This document shows, in pieces, positions 45,894 through 54,486 of a DNA stretch of 64,000 nt (the stretch's first letter is position 1; the number at the start of each line of letters is the position of its first letter). The translations under genes were made by a program, and so were the position numbers. A model generated the notes under the pieces. That model made no database searches. It had not been told where the DNA came from and saw only the letters and a list, made by a program, of their open reading frames with translations. This DNA is from Cyanobacterium sp. uoEpiScrs1 (lineage in GTDB: Bacteria; Cyanobacteriota; Cyanobacteriia; Cyanobacteriales; Microcystaceae), in NCBI RefSeq assembly GCF_947331815.1, contig NZ_OX373462.1:2419961-2483960 (forward strand). The letters run 5' to 3'.

Positions 45894-47366
45894 ATGACCC
45901 AGAACAAACTACTAAAACACCTTCGCTGGCTTAGCTTAATTTTTATTACCATGGTCTCGGTATTAATCCTACGGGACCCGGCAATTGCCCAAACTCCAAA
46001 ACACTTTACTGAACTGAAATTTCCTCCTCTTTCTGAAATTACTATTCCTGATTATGAACGCTATGAACTTGACAATGGAATGATAGTTTATTTGATGGAG
46101 GATCATAAGTTGCCACTAATAAATGGAACCGCTATCATTCGTACCGGCTCACGACTGGAATCATCAGATAAAATAGGATTAGCAGAAATGACCGGAATGT
46201 TAATGAGAGCAGGAGGAACTAAAGATCATCCCCCCGGAGAATTAAACGAACTTCTCGAAAAACGGGCTGCTCAAGTAGAAGCCATTATTAATACTGCATC
46301 AGGAAAAGTAAGTTTTAATGCTTTGACTGAAGACATCGAAACTGTCTTTAGCTTATTTAAAGAGATAATTCGTGAGCCAGCTTTTACTTCGGAACAACTG
46401 GAATTAGTCAAGACTCAATATAGAGGAGTAATTGCACGACGCAATGATAACCCGAAAGATATTGCCAGTAGAGAATTTCGTAAGTTAGTTTATGGTGAGA
46501 CTAGTCCTTACGCGCGAACAAAAGAATATAGCACTATTAATAATATCTCCCGTGAGGATATCATCACTTTTTATCAGAACTATGTGCGTCCCGACGGAAT
46601 AATCTTAGGAATTGTAGGAGATTTTGACTCCAAACTTATGAAAAGTTTGATTAATGAAGCTTTTGGAGACTGGAAGTCATTAACTTCTAAACCAGATATT
46701 GTTATCCCGTCTGCTCGACAGGAATGTACTCAAGGGCTTTTTTTGGTAAATCAATCTCAGTTGACTCAAAGTAGTGTCCTGATAGGACATTTAGGAGGAC
46801 AATTTGATAGTTCCGATTATCCAACATTAAGTGTCTTAAATGGTGTAGTTAATGGATTTGGAGGAAGATTATTTAATGAATTACGATCACGGCAAGGACT
46901 TGCCTACTCAGTCTATGGCTATTGGAGTGCTGCCTATGACTATCCAGGGATGTTTTATGGAGGAGGACAAACTAGTTCTAAGACAACAGTTTCTTTCATA
47001 GACTCTTTCATGCAAGAAATTGAAAAGATACGGACAACACCCATTACCGAGGAGGAACTTTCTAAGGCTAAAGAATCTATTCTCAATTCTTTTGTTTTTA
47101 AGTTTGAGAACCCCAGTCAAGTCTTGTCTCGCCTTATGACCTATGAATATTATGGTTACCCCAAAGACTTTATTTTCAGCTATCAACAGGGAGTCAAAGC
47201 TACTACTACTAAAGATGTTCAACAAGTCGCTAGAAAATACCTGATTCCTGACAAAATGGCTATTTTAGTAGTTGGTAATGAAGAAGCTATTGAACCTTCT
47301 CTTTCTCATTTAGAGAAAACCGTCACTACCATTGATATTACTATCCCTAAAGAAAATCAAAGTTAA
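45894..47366 (+). CDS. M16 family protein without the zinc motif (non-catalytic subunit type)
   Basis: A 490-residue exported protein. The first 33 residues form a signal peptide ending at PAIAQ. The M16 fold is clear: RYELDNGMIVYLMEDHKLPL, VRPDGIILGIVGDFD and the C-terminal half with RQGLAYSVYGYW, which holds the Arg-Tyr pair. At the position of the metal motif HxxEH the sequence reads GLAEMTGML (residues 95-103), so zinc cannot be bound. In M16B systems an inactive subunit of this kind pairs with an active one; no partner is present within this window. It would act in the periplasm. Confidence 0.88.
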   Translation: MTQNKLLKHLRWLSLIFITMVSVLILRDPAIAQTPKHFTELKFPPLSEITIPDYERYELDNGMIVYLMEDHKLPLINGTAIIRTGSRLESSDKIGLAEMTGMLMRAGGTKDHPPGELNELLEKRAAQVEAIINTASGKVSFNALTEDIETVFSLFKEIIREPAFTSEQLELVKTQYRGVIARRNDNPKDIASREFRKLVYGETSPYARTKEYSTINNISREDIITFYQNYVRPDGIILGIVGDFDSKLMKSLINEAFGDWKSLTSKPDIVIPSARQECTQGLFLVNQSQLTQSSVLIGHLGGQFDSSDYPTLSVLNGVVNGFGGRLFNELRSRQGLAYSVYGYWSAAYDYPGMFYGGGQTSSKTTVSFIDSFMQEIEKIRTTPITEEELSKAKESILNSFVFKFENPSQVLSRLMTYEYYGYPKDFIFSYQQGVKATTTKDVQQVARKYLIPDKMAILVVGNEEAIEPSLSHLEKTVTTIDITIPKENQS

Positions 47367-47417
47367 ACATTTGGGATTTAGGGGAATAAACTAAGTACTG
47401 AAACATAAACTAATTTT

Positions 47418-47756
47418 CTATTCCCCATCCCCTACTGCCTGGATTGTGCAATATTGGTGTCTTTGGTCATAACCACATTGAAGAATCACAGTTTGTCCTT
47501 GTCTATTTGTTGCCTTACATAAAACTAACCCATTTTTATCTTTATCTCGTCCTTCACACTCCAAAGCGTCTAACTTACTACCATGGGAAAAAGTTCTTAG
47601 ATTTCTGATAGCTGGTTTTCTGATTTGACGGCTTTCTTTAGTCTCTAACAGATTTGAGAGAGCAATAACAATAATAATTGTGAAAATTATTACTCCAATA
47701 ATCCAATCAATTAGTTTAAAGTTTTGATACTGTTTTTGTTTAAATTTAAAAGGCAT
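47418..47756 (-). CDS. Small single-span membrane protein, unknown
   Basis: A 112-residue protein with one membrane segment (about residues 17-38, WIIGVIIFTIIIVIALSN) and a C-terminal exposed domain containing four cysteines (LECEGRDK, LVLCKAT, LQCGYDQ, YCTIQAV). The even cysteine count suggests disulfides outside the cytoplasm. I do not recognise the family. It is convergent with the M16 gene, 51 bases away. Confidence 0.65.
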   Translation of the reverse strand: MPFKFKQKQYQNFKLIDWIIGVIIFTIIIVIALSNLLETKESRQIRKPAIRNLRTFSHGSKLDALECEGRDKDKNGLVLCKATNRQGQTVILQCGYDQRHQYCTIQAVGDGE

Positions 47757-48166
47757 TCTATACTCTATTTAGTCATTAATTATAAGTTTATGAAAGGGAG
47801 AGTTAATAGATTCCTGATTTTAGATTTTTTTAAAAAATACTGTTAACTCAATATCTTTAATGTTAATTCAATTACTTAATAAGTATAACATAATATATTT
47901 TATAGTTATTAGGTAAAATTATTAATTTTTATTCCGATATAATTGTCTATAAATTATAGTAAAAACACATTTTATATAATTTTATCTACAGTTTCTATTC
48001 AAAATTAAGTCATAATATGATGAACGCATAAAAATAGATTAAAAAATTTACACGTAGACCCATTTTATTGTTAAAATTAATAATTTAAGGCAGATAAATA
48101 TTAGTATTTTATTTTTTAAGTAAACTTAAAAAATAGAGTTTTATTATGCTCACTAACTAGATATAT

Positions 48167-48201
48167 CTAATAATAGTAATTATAGCGATTACTATTATTA
48201 G
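48167..48201. repeat. 14-bp perfect inverted repeat
   Basis: Arms 48167-48180 and 48188-48201 pair exactly around a seven-base loop. It is far (700 bases) from the nearest gene end, so a terminator role is not obvious. Confidence 0.65.
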
Positions 48202-48303
48202 CTTTGTCGATAAACTATCGTATCTAAATTATGCAGATCAATCATAATATAAAAAACATTTTTTTGTATTTAAGTAGCTTAAAGCTATTTTCTCTTGTCC
48301 CAA

Positions 48304-48341
48304 TTATTATGTAATGATATTAAAATATCATTACATAATAA
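48304..48341. repeat. 17-bp perfect inverted repeat, 4-base loop
   Basis: Arms 48304-48320 and 48325-48341 are fully complementary around loop TAAA. It lies about 600 bases beyond the rplL terminator with no gene between. Confidence 0.75.
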
Positions 48342-48884
48342 ACCAGGGTAAATATTGATTTGACTTAGGAATTTTTAGAGTTAAAAATTAACTAAATTTC
48401 TTGCTTAAAACTTACTTTCTAAAAATTATAACTACTTTACTATTTATTTTTTATTTCTATAATTTATAAACTAATTATTTTTATTGAATCTACTAAGATT
48501 AGACATTTATTTTTTATATTTTAATTATATTATGAGTTTTGTTTATACGTGAATTTTAATTTTTCCTGAAAAACTGCTTCTATTTTAGTTCAGTCATACT
48601 TTTTGTGATTATTTAAATACTTTTATCTTATATTCTTTACTTTTAATTTATTTATATATCAATTACATTTATATTTTATTTTAAATTTAAAGATAAAGTC
48701 TTTAAATCTTCCATACATTAACAATTATAATCTAATCTCCTAACTAGAGCTTTGACCGAATAAAAGTAATATATTATTAAAGCAATAAGCAACATTAATT
48801 AAAAAAATATAAAAAAATACTATTACCCACTTGCTAAGATTAGTATTTTTTCCAAGCCCATAAAATTTAAATTTTAAAACAACA

Positions 48885-48914
48885 AGTAGGGGTTAACAAC
48901 TGTTAACCCCTACT
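48885..48914 (-). terminator. rplL terminator
   Basis: A 14-bp perfect stem (48885-48898 with 48901-48914, AGTAGGGGTTAACA) with a two-base loop lies 25 bases past the rplL stop. On the - strand it is followed by GTTGTTTTAAAATTT. It ends the ribosomal block. Confidence 0.8.
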
Positions 48915-48938
48915 ATACTCAAAGATTTGTCAGAGATG

Positions 48939-49340
48939 TTATTTCACACTGACCTTAGCACCAGCTTCCTCGAGTTTTTTCTTGGTTTCTTCCGCATCAT
49001 CCTTCCCAGTCGCTTCCTTAATGGTTTTAGGAGCAGATTCCACCATATCCTTGGCTTCCTTGAGTCCTAAACCAGTAATAGCACGAACTACCTTAAGGAT
49101 AGCGATTTTTTTATCACTGGGGACTTCTTCGAGAATTACATCAAATTCAGTCTTTTCTTCTTCAGGTTCAGCCGCCGCCCCAGGAGCCGCCGCTCCAGGA
49201 GCCATCATCATCATACCACCGCCTGCAGGAGCAGCAGCACTAACATCAAAGGCTTCCTCAATCTGTTTTACTAATTCTGATGCTTCTAATAAAGTCAAAG
49301 ATTTTAGTTTTTCGAGAATTTCATCAGTTGTAGCAGACAT
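48939..49340 (-). CDS. rplL: 50S ribosomal protein L7/L12
   Basis: Stalk protein of the large subunit that recruits translation factors. The 133 residues show an N-terminal dimer domain ([22 protein letters not shown]), an Ala/Gly/Met-rich hinge near residues 35-60 and the C-terminal factor-binding domain ([22 protein letters not shown] to the end). Last gene of rplJ-rplL, 71 bases after rplJ, followed by a strong terminator. Complete and normal. Confidence 0.97.
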   Translation of the reverse strand: MSATTDEILEKLKSLTLLEASELVKQIEEAFDVSAAAPAGGGMMMMAPGAAAPGAAAEPEEEKTEFDVILEEVPSDKKIAILKVVRAITGLGLKEAKDMVESAPKTIKEATGKDDAEETKKKLEEAGAKVSVK

Positions 49341-49411
49341 AATTTAACTCCTTGAAAGTAAATAAAAAGTAGACAATTAGACAAACATTTAGTTCAAATA
49401 GAGGTAGATGC

Positions 49412-49981
49412 TTAAGCCACATCGCCCTCTTTTTTGTTGGCTATTGCGTTAATAACGCGACCCAAAGAACTCGGTACTTCGTTTATGCCTCGTCCTACAG
49501 AGGAAGGCACTTCTTTGATACCAACAGCCAGTTTGGTGGCCAGTAAATTAATAGTTCCGGCGAGTTGACCCATTAATTCCTCTTTTGAGGGTAAGTCAGC
49601 AATAGCCTTCACTTGACTTTCATCTAGGGCTTGGCCTTGCATGACACCACCGCGAAATTCGGTTTTTTTGGTATCTTTTTTGAAGCTCTGATAAGCCCTA
49701 ATTGCGCCCCCAACATCATCCTTAACGAGGATAAAAGCTGATGAACCTTTGAGAAACTCTGTTATTGGTTTCCAGGTTTCGTTTTCTTCAACTGCAATCC
49801 GCATCAGGGTATTTTTTGTCACCTTACATACTGATCCTGTTGGACGCAATCGGCAACGTAGGTCAGTAATATCGGCAACTGTCAACCCCTGATAATCAAT
49901 TACAAAAGCAAGTTGAGCTTCACCTAAGTGTCCCTTGAGATCTGTGATAACTGTTCCTTTGTTTTTATAGGTCCTTCCCAT
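49412..49981 (-). CDS. rplJ: 50S ribosomal protein L10
   Basis: Base of the L7/L12 stalk; it binds 23S rRNA and several L7/L12 dimers. The 189 residues show VTDLKGHLGEAQLAFVIDYQGLTV-like N-terminal sequence, the rRNA-contacting GGVMQGQALDESQVKAIADLPSK region and the C-terminal L7/L12-binding helix. The C-terminal tail has an internal repeat (GIKEVPSSVGRGINEVPSSLGR). Preceded by an L10-leader RNA and an attenuator-like terminator, so its expression is probably controlled by L10 itself. Confidence 0.96.
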   Translation of the reverse strand: MGRTYKNKGTVITDLKGHLGEAQLAFVIDYQGLTVADITDLRCRLRPTGSVCKVTKNTLMRIAVEENETWKPITEFLKGSSAFILVKDDVGGAIRAYQSFKKDTKKTEFRGGVMQGQALDESQVKAIADLPSKEELMGQLAGTINLLATKLAVGIKEVPSSVGRGINEVPSSLGRVINAIANKKEGDVA

Positions 49982-50009
49982 TGATGTTTTTACCTCCTTA
50001 AGTTTAAGA

Positions 50010-50200
50010 ACGTTAACTAATCAGCCAAAAAAGAAACCCCTAGCGCATTGCCGGGGCTGAGGTCGGATAAGAAAAAGACAAAAAGGGGAATTAATCCTTT
50101 AAATCTTAACTGCTTAACCGTCTTCAGGCCTCAACCTCGGCAGGATATTAAGCACATGCTCCTGCTGTCTGCGGCATAAGCCAAACAAGCATTTAGTTAT
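50010..50200 (-). promoter_or_regulatory. L10 leader of rplJL
   Basis: The - strand between rplA and rplJ contains the core CCGCAGACAGCAGGAGC followed by CTTAATATCCTGCCGAGG (50135-50174). This is the kink-turn region of the ribosomal L10-binding leader known from many bacteria (GCAGG pairs with CCTGC). Binding of L10(L12) to it lowers rplJL expression. Edges are estimates. Confidence 0.85.
50035..50058 (-). terminator. Attenuator-like terminator before rplJ
   Basis: On the - strand AGCCCC pairs with GGGGTT (50053-50058 with 50035-50040, one G-U), followed by TTTCTTTTTT. It lies after the L10 leader core and about 55 bases before the rplJ ATG, the right place for a terminator that ends the leader transcript when L10 is in excess. 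Confidence 0.65.
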
Positions 50201-50246
50201 AGTAGGTCACTTTTTAACTAATAGTTATCCCTCAAGTACAACAATC

Positions 50247-50963
50247 TTAAACATCAGCCAATTTTAGATCCCTTAATTCACTAATATCAACGCCAATAGA
50301 TGGCCCCATAGAAGCCGAAACAAAAATACTGCGCCAGTAACGTCCTTTAGCACCGGAAGGACGCTGACGATCAATGGTTTCTTGTAAGGCTTTAAGATTA
50401 GCTAGCAAATCCTCAGGAGTAAAAGACGCCTTACCAAACATAACATGAACAATCCCTGTTCTGTCAGCCCGGAATTCTAATTTTCCTGCCTTAAATGCAA
50501 CAATTGCACTTTCCAAATCAGTCGTCACGGTTCCCCCTTTAGGAGAAGGCATCAAACCGCGAGGACCAAGCACACGTCCTAATTTCGCAACTTTTGGCAT
50601 CATATCAGGAGTGGAAATCAAAACCTCGAAGTCCATCATTCCTTTTTGAATTTCTTCAATCAATTCTTCTGAACCATAAATATCCGCTCCCGCATTGCTA
50701 GCTTCTTGAACTTTCTCCCCTCTAGCAATGACAGCAACGCGAACTTCCTGACCGGTTCCCTTAGGTAAAGAAACCGTAGTCCGCAATTGCTGGTCAGCAT
50801 ACTTAGGGTCAATACCTAAACGAATGTGAGCTTCTGCAGATTCATTAAATTTAGCTGTCGCCGTTTTTTTGAGCAGTTGTAAAGCCTCTAAAGACCCATA
50901 CAGTTTATTTTGATCGACCTCAGCTAATGCTTTTTTAAAGCGTTTTGAGAATTTTTTTGCCAT
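50247..50963 (-). CDS. rplA: 50S ribosomal protein L1
   Basis: Forms the L1 stalk that helps the empty tRNA leave the ribosome. The 238 residues match the family, with [41 protein letters not shown] and the signature [19 protein letters not shown]. Lies in nusG-rplK-rplA-rplJ-rplL, 74 bases after rplK. The rplA-rplJ space holds the L10 leader, so the cluster has at least two control points. Confidence 0.97.
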   Translation of the reverse strand: MAKKFSKRFKKALAEVDQNKLYGSLEALQLLKKTATAKFNESAEAHIRLGIDPKYADQQLRTTVSLPKGTGQEVRVAVIARGEKVQEASNAGADIYGSEELIEEIQKGMMDFEVLISTPDMMPKVAKLGRVLGPRGLMPSPKGGTVTTDLESAIVAFKAGKLEFRADRTGIVHVMFGKASFTPEDLLANLKALQETIDRQRPSGAKGRYWRSIFVSASMGPSIGVDISELRDLKLADV

Positions 50964-51037
50964 GAATAATTTCCTCTTTGGGTTAATAGCGAAGCAATAC
51001 TTCTCCCCTAAGTTAGTTTTTATTTATCAGATATCCG

Positions 51038-51463
51038 TTAATTATTTATAGTAACCCCCATATTACGAGCAGTTCCTTCAACAATGTTCATTGCCGCTTC
51101 GATATCATTAGCATTAAGGTCAGGCATTTTAGTTTGAGCAATTTCTCGCAGTTGATCACGAGTAATGCTACCTACTTTTTCGTTATTAGGTTGGCTCGAA
51201 CCTTTTTGAATTCCGGCAGCTTTACGAATTAATACTGAAGCAGGAGGCGTTTTCAGGACAAAAGTAAAACTACGATCTTCGTAGACGGAAATTTCAACCG
51301 GAATTACCATTCCGGCTTGATCAGCAGTTTTGCTATTATATTCTTTGCAAAATGCCATTATGTTCACCCCGTGCTGACCTAATGCAGGTCCTACGGGAGG
51401 AGCGGGATTAGCCTTTCCTGCAGGAAGGGCTAGTTTAATCATTGCAACAACTTTCTTGGCCAT
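51038..51463 (-). CDS. rplK: 50S ribosomal protein L11
   Basis: Part of the GTPase-associated centre of the large subunit. The 141 residues include the Pro-rich N-terminal [20 protein letters not shown] and the RNA-binding C-terminal domain ([31 protein letters not shown]). The start is only two bases after the nusG stop, so the two are translated together. Normal length and sequence. Confidence 0.97.
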   Translation of the reverse strand: MAKKVVAMIKLALPAGKANPAPPVGPALGQHGVNIMAFCKEYNSKTADQAGMVIPVEISVYEDRSFTFVLKTPPASVLIRKAAGIQKGSSQPNNEKVGSITRDQLREIAQTKMPDLNANDIEAAMNIVEGTARNMGVTINN

Positions 51464-51465
51464 CG

Positions 51466-52083
51466 CTAATTTTGTTTCTCTATTTGGTTAAATTCCAGTT
51501 CAACTGGGGTGTCTCGTCCAAAGATGGAAAGTAAGGCTTTAACTTTACTACGTTCGGGACTTACTTCCACTACTTCTCCTTCAAAATCTTTAAACGGTCC
51601 TGAGAGAACAATTATTTTATCTCCTACTTCCGTATCGATTTTGACGACAGGCTCTTGGACTTCTACCTGCTTAAAGATCCGTTCCACTTCCCCTGGACTT
51701 AGGGGGACTGGTTTAACGTGTCCTCTTCCTCTACCCACACTACGGCGTTGTTCTGACCCCACAAAGTTGATCACATTAGGGGTATTTTTGACAACTAACC
51801 AAGCATCATCGTCCATGATCATTCTCACCAACACATATCCAGGGAAGACTTTTTCTTCTCCATGGTGACGAGAACCATCTTTACGAACTTTAACCGTAGG
51901 AGTTTTGGGGATTTGGATCCGCAAGATTCTATCAGCTACATCAAGGGTATGAATCCGTTGTTCTAAGTTCGCTTTGACCCGCTTTTCACAGCCGGACGCG
52001 ACTTGAACAGCATACCAACGAGCCGCTTTTCTTTTGTCTTCGAGTTGTTCTATTTCCGGTGAGTGATCTTGGGCAAAACTCAT
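51466..52083 (-). CDS. nusG: Transcription termination/antitermination factor NusG
   Basis: Binds RNA polymerase and couples it to the leading ribosome or other factors. The frame gives 205 residues from ATG 52083 ([18 protein letters not shown]), which overlaps the secE stop by one base (TAATG); a longer start inside secE is less likely. The NGN domain ([28 protein letters not shown]) is followed by the C-terminal KOW domain ([21 protein letters not shown]). Position between secE and rplK is the standard bacterial order. Confidence 0.96.
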   Translation of the reverse strand: MSFAQDHSPEIEQLEDKRKAARWYAVQVASGCEKRVKANLEQRIHTLDVADRILRIQIPKTPTVKVRKDGSRHHGEEKVFPGYVLVRMIMDDDAWLVVKNTPNVINFVGSEQRRSVGRGRGHVKPVPLSPGEVERIFKQVEVQEPVVKIDTEVGDKIIVLSGPFKDFEGEVVEVSPERSKVKALLSIFGRDTPVELEFNQIEKQN

Positions 52084-52304
52084 TAGAATACCTTCCCTGC
52101 TCCCCAACTGAAAAGATTATCGACGAGATAGATAACCGTAGCCACTAAACTGACCATCAGGATAACTGCCGCTGATTCACTAAGTAATTGCTGTTTAGAA
52201 GGCCAAACAATTTTGGTCAATTCGTCTTGAGTATCCCCAACAAAATTAGATTTTTTTGTTTCGTCATTGTTGGTTTTTGGCTTTATATGATCAATTTTAG
52301 TCAT
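52083..52304 (-). CDS. secE: Preprotein translocase subunit SecE
   Basis: Small essential subunit that holds the SecY channel together in the membrane. The 73-residue single-span form has the conserved GDTQDELTKIVWPSKQQLLSE amphipathic part in two pieces around residue 25-45, then one membrane segment (AAVILMVSLVATVIYLVDNLF). Its stop overlaps the nusG start by one base, a sign of coupled translation. trnW lies 91 bases upstream on the same strand. Confidence 0.94.
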   Translation of the reverse strand: MTKIDHIKPKTNNDETKKSNFVGDTQDELTKIVWPSKQQLLSESAAVILMVSLVATVIYLVDNLFSWGAGKVF

Positions 52305-52394
52305 AGTTACCTATATTTGCCCATAAAAGTTACCTATCATCAGTTTTTGCTGTTATTCCGAATAAATAGATAGCCTATTATATTCGTACAAAAA

Positions 52395-52467
52395 CACGCC
52401 CTGGAGGACTCGAACCCCCGACATCAGGTTTTGGAGACCTGCGTTCTACCAACTGAACTAAGAGCGC
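52395..52467 (-). tRNA. trnW: tRNA-Trp (anticodon CCA)
   Basis: Reads on the - strand with acceptor GCGCTCT/AGGGCGT (including G-U pairs), D-arm AGTTCAGTTGGTAGAAC, anticodon stem CAGGT/ACCTG with loop CTCCAAA (CCA), and T-arm GGGGGTTCGAGTCCTCC. The discriminator is G and CCA is not encoded. Its place before secE-nusG is the usual one in cyanobacteria. Confidence 0.96.
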
Positions 52468-52571
52468 ACAGCCTGAGCAGTAACTGATAGTTACTCTTTT
52501 ACCGCCTCTCAATCATAGCGCAATTTAGTTACATTTCACGCTTTTTTTGTGCGCACTGTTATTGGAAAGTT

Positions 52572-52934
52572 TTATAAAGGGCGATCAAAACGTTGACGAA
52601 TACGAGTTGCTTTACCGACACGAGCACGCAGGTAGTATAGCTTAGCACGACGCACTTTTCCTCTGCGTATAATTTTGATATCAGCCACTCTAGGAGAGTG
52701 TAATAAAAAAACCCGTTCAACCCCCACGCCTTGGAAAATTTTGCGGACAGTAACGGTTTCATTAACTCCACCATTACGCATGGCAATTACTGTCCCCTCA
52801 TAGGGCTGGGTCCTTTCCTTCCCTCCTTCTCTAATGCGAACTCCGACACGAATGGTATCTCCCACATGAATAGTGGGTAAATCTGACTTAAGATGTTCGG
52901 CTTCAATTGACTTGATAATTTCTTGGGCGTTCAT
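52572..52934 (-). CDS. rplS: 50S ribosomal protein L19
   Basis: Lies at the 30S-50S interface. The 120 residues have the family core [21 protein letters not shown] near residue 22 and the [20 protein letters not shown] tail. It precedes trnW-secE-nusG by 105 bases on the same strand, as in other cyanobacteria, and may be cotranscribed with them. Clear ATG, standard length. Confidence 0.97.
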   Translation of the reverse strand: MNAQEIIKSIEAEHLKSDLPTIHVGDTIRVGVRIREGGKERTQPYEGTVIAMRNGGVNETVTVRKIFQGVGVERVFLLHSPRVADIKIIRRGKVRRAKLYYLRARVGKATRIRQRFDRPL

Positions 52935-53204
52935 GACTTTTGCAAAAACTCACAATTCATCATTATACCTCACTTTTCTGCAATTAGATCTATACTTTCG
53001 TAAAATTAGGTAAAAAATTTACACTAGATGGTTCCTATATCATCTTGACTAAAAAATGTTCTTTTATAAATTCTTACTTTGTTTGTCATTAGTTATTAAT
53101 GGATAATCATATTTGTTCACCACAAAGTTTATCAAAATAAAGTGAATTTAAATAAAAACGTAAGAAATAAAGTGTTTTACCAATTTATCCCTGTTTTGTC
53201 GTCT

Positions 53205-53228
53205 TTCTTAGCTGTTAACAGCTAAGAA
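53205..53228. repeat. 24-base perfect palindrome
   Basis: The 24 bases read identically on both strands (12-base arm TTCTTAGCTGTT). With no loop it is better suited as a dimeric protein site than as an RNA hairpin. It lies 270 bases upstream of rplS. Confidence 0.75.
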
Positions 53229-53330
53229 TAGTGGAAGTTTACCGATTAAATTAGGTGACAAATAAGAGGGGTTAGGACAAAAGAGTTTCTTAAAATAAAA
53301 TAACTGGTCAATCAACAGATATTTTCTGTG

Positions 53331-53371
53331 AGCAATCGCCTATAAATCAATATGATTTATAGGCGATTGCT
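53331..53371. repeat. 19-bp perfect inverted repeat, 3-base loop
   Basis: Arms 53331-53349 and 53353-53371 are fully complementary. The arm contains AGCAATCGCC, which makes it G+C richer than the gap. No U-tract follows on either side. Confidence 0.8.
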
Positions 53372-53886
53372 GGAATAGACCCGATTCTGGTTGTCCACTA
53401 ATTTCTGTGATACCAAACAAGTTGTTTCTTTTTTTATTTCTCCAAAGAAATCACTTCTAACTGTCAACTACCAAAATAATTGATAAACTTTATTAACCAA
53501 AGTAGTTTGACACACTTTTTTATAAACTATTCCGGCATTAATCGATGAAGCGATATTACTATGTAATTTCGTCAGCTAAGTACTTTTCATTATTATATAA
53601 ATGACTGTTAGAACACTATATTCGTTATTTATAACTAATTTAAACTATTTTTAATCTCCTAGATGTTTTCTTTTTGTATCTTGACTGAGAGACTATTTTT
53701 AGTAGCTTATTAGAAAGTTTAGAAAGCTAACTTTGATTGATCTCGGGGTATTCATCATAAATATCATCTATCTATTATAATGATTATTATCTAGTTAAAG
53801 AGTATATGGAGACTATTTAAAATATTACAATTATAGTATTTTTTTTACTTTCATTTATTTATAAATAATGCTGAACATAACTAATT

Positions 53887-54330
53887 TTATTTATGATTAA
53901 CTTTTCTAATCAACCAATAACTAATGGAAAGAGCTAAACTTGCTGCAGCTAAAGCAAATAAATCTGACTTTTGATATTTAACTGGATTAAAAATTATTAT
54001 CTTTCTAGCAACAGCAATTAAGGCAGTCACAACTACTAATTCTACTTGAACAATATGTTTTTTTAGATAAGCAGTAATATTCTCTAAGAGCTCTAGTGCA
54101 ATTAAAATATTCAGAAATAGACCAAAAATCTCAATAATAGTTGGACCAAAAAAGCCGATAGGCTCTTTTGTAAATAGATCTTTTGAAAGAATTAAAACAA
54201 GTTCAGAAAGAGAAATAAAGATAACAAAAATTAAGGCTAAAGATAATACTTTAGAAAGAAGATTCTCAACAACGTGGATAAATCTCAGGAAATTCTCGTC
54301 TTTAAATATTTTTATAATTGATTTTATCAT
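53887..54330 (-). CDS. PsiE-like phosphate-starvation-inducible membrane protein
   Basis: A 147-residue membrane protein with four hydrophobic segments. FIHVVENLLSKVLSLALIFV and the ALELLENITAYLKKHIVQVELV loop match the PsiE family, whose function is unknown. A second clue is the VTALIAVARKIIIFNP segment typical of the family. It lies downstream of bicA on the same strand, separated by a 17-bp hairpin, so it is likely a separate transcript. The family name comes from a phosphate response in E. coli, which need not hold here. Confidence 0.8.
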   Translation of the reverse strand: MIKSIIKIFKDENFLRFIHVVENLLSKVLSLALIFVIFISLSELVLILSKDLFTKEPIGFFGPTIIEIFGLFLNILIALELLENITAYLKKHIVQVELVVVTALIAVARKIIIFNPVKYQKSDLFALAAASLALSISYWLIRKVNHK

Positions 54331-54373
54331 TTAAAAATAGTTTATTTATTAACAGTTATTGAATTTTAAAACC

Positions 54374-54412
54374 TATCAAAAATAGTAGCATTTATTGCTA
54401 CTATTTTTGATA
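54374..54412 (-). terminator. bicA terminator, 17-bp stem
   Basis: Arms 54374-54390 and 54396-54412 pair perfectly around a five-base loop, 75 bases past the bicA stop. On the - strand it is followed by GGTTTTAAAATTC. It separates bicA from the PsiE-like gene. Confidence 0.7.
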
Positions 54413-54486
54413 ATATATTCTTTGTCTTTATATCTAAATATAATAATAGTTTTTATAATTAATTTAATGTCTTATTCTATATATTT

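Larger units (their letters stand above)
47757..48884. other. Gap downstream of rplL with two long hairpins
   Basis: About 1.1 kb, A+T rich and without any gene-like frame. The contents are the inverted repeats at 48167-48201 and 48304-48341. Confidence 0.55.
52935..53886. other. Gap upstream of rplS with palindromes
   Basis: A 952-base gap between the PsiE-like gene and rplS, both on the - strand. The half nearer rplS should hold its promoter. Contents recognised are the palindrome at 53205-53228 and the inverted repeat at 53331-53371. No protein remnant is clear. Confidence 0.5.

Noticed and set aside
48982..49347. Long open frame antisense to rplL
   Set aside because: It is the mirror of the Ala-rich rplL coding sequence and has no independent support.
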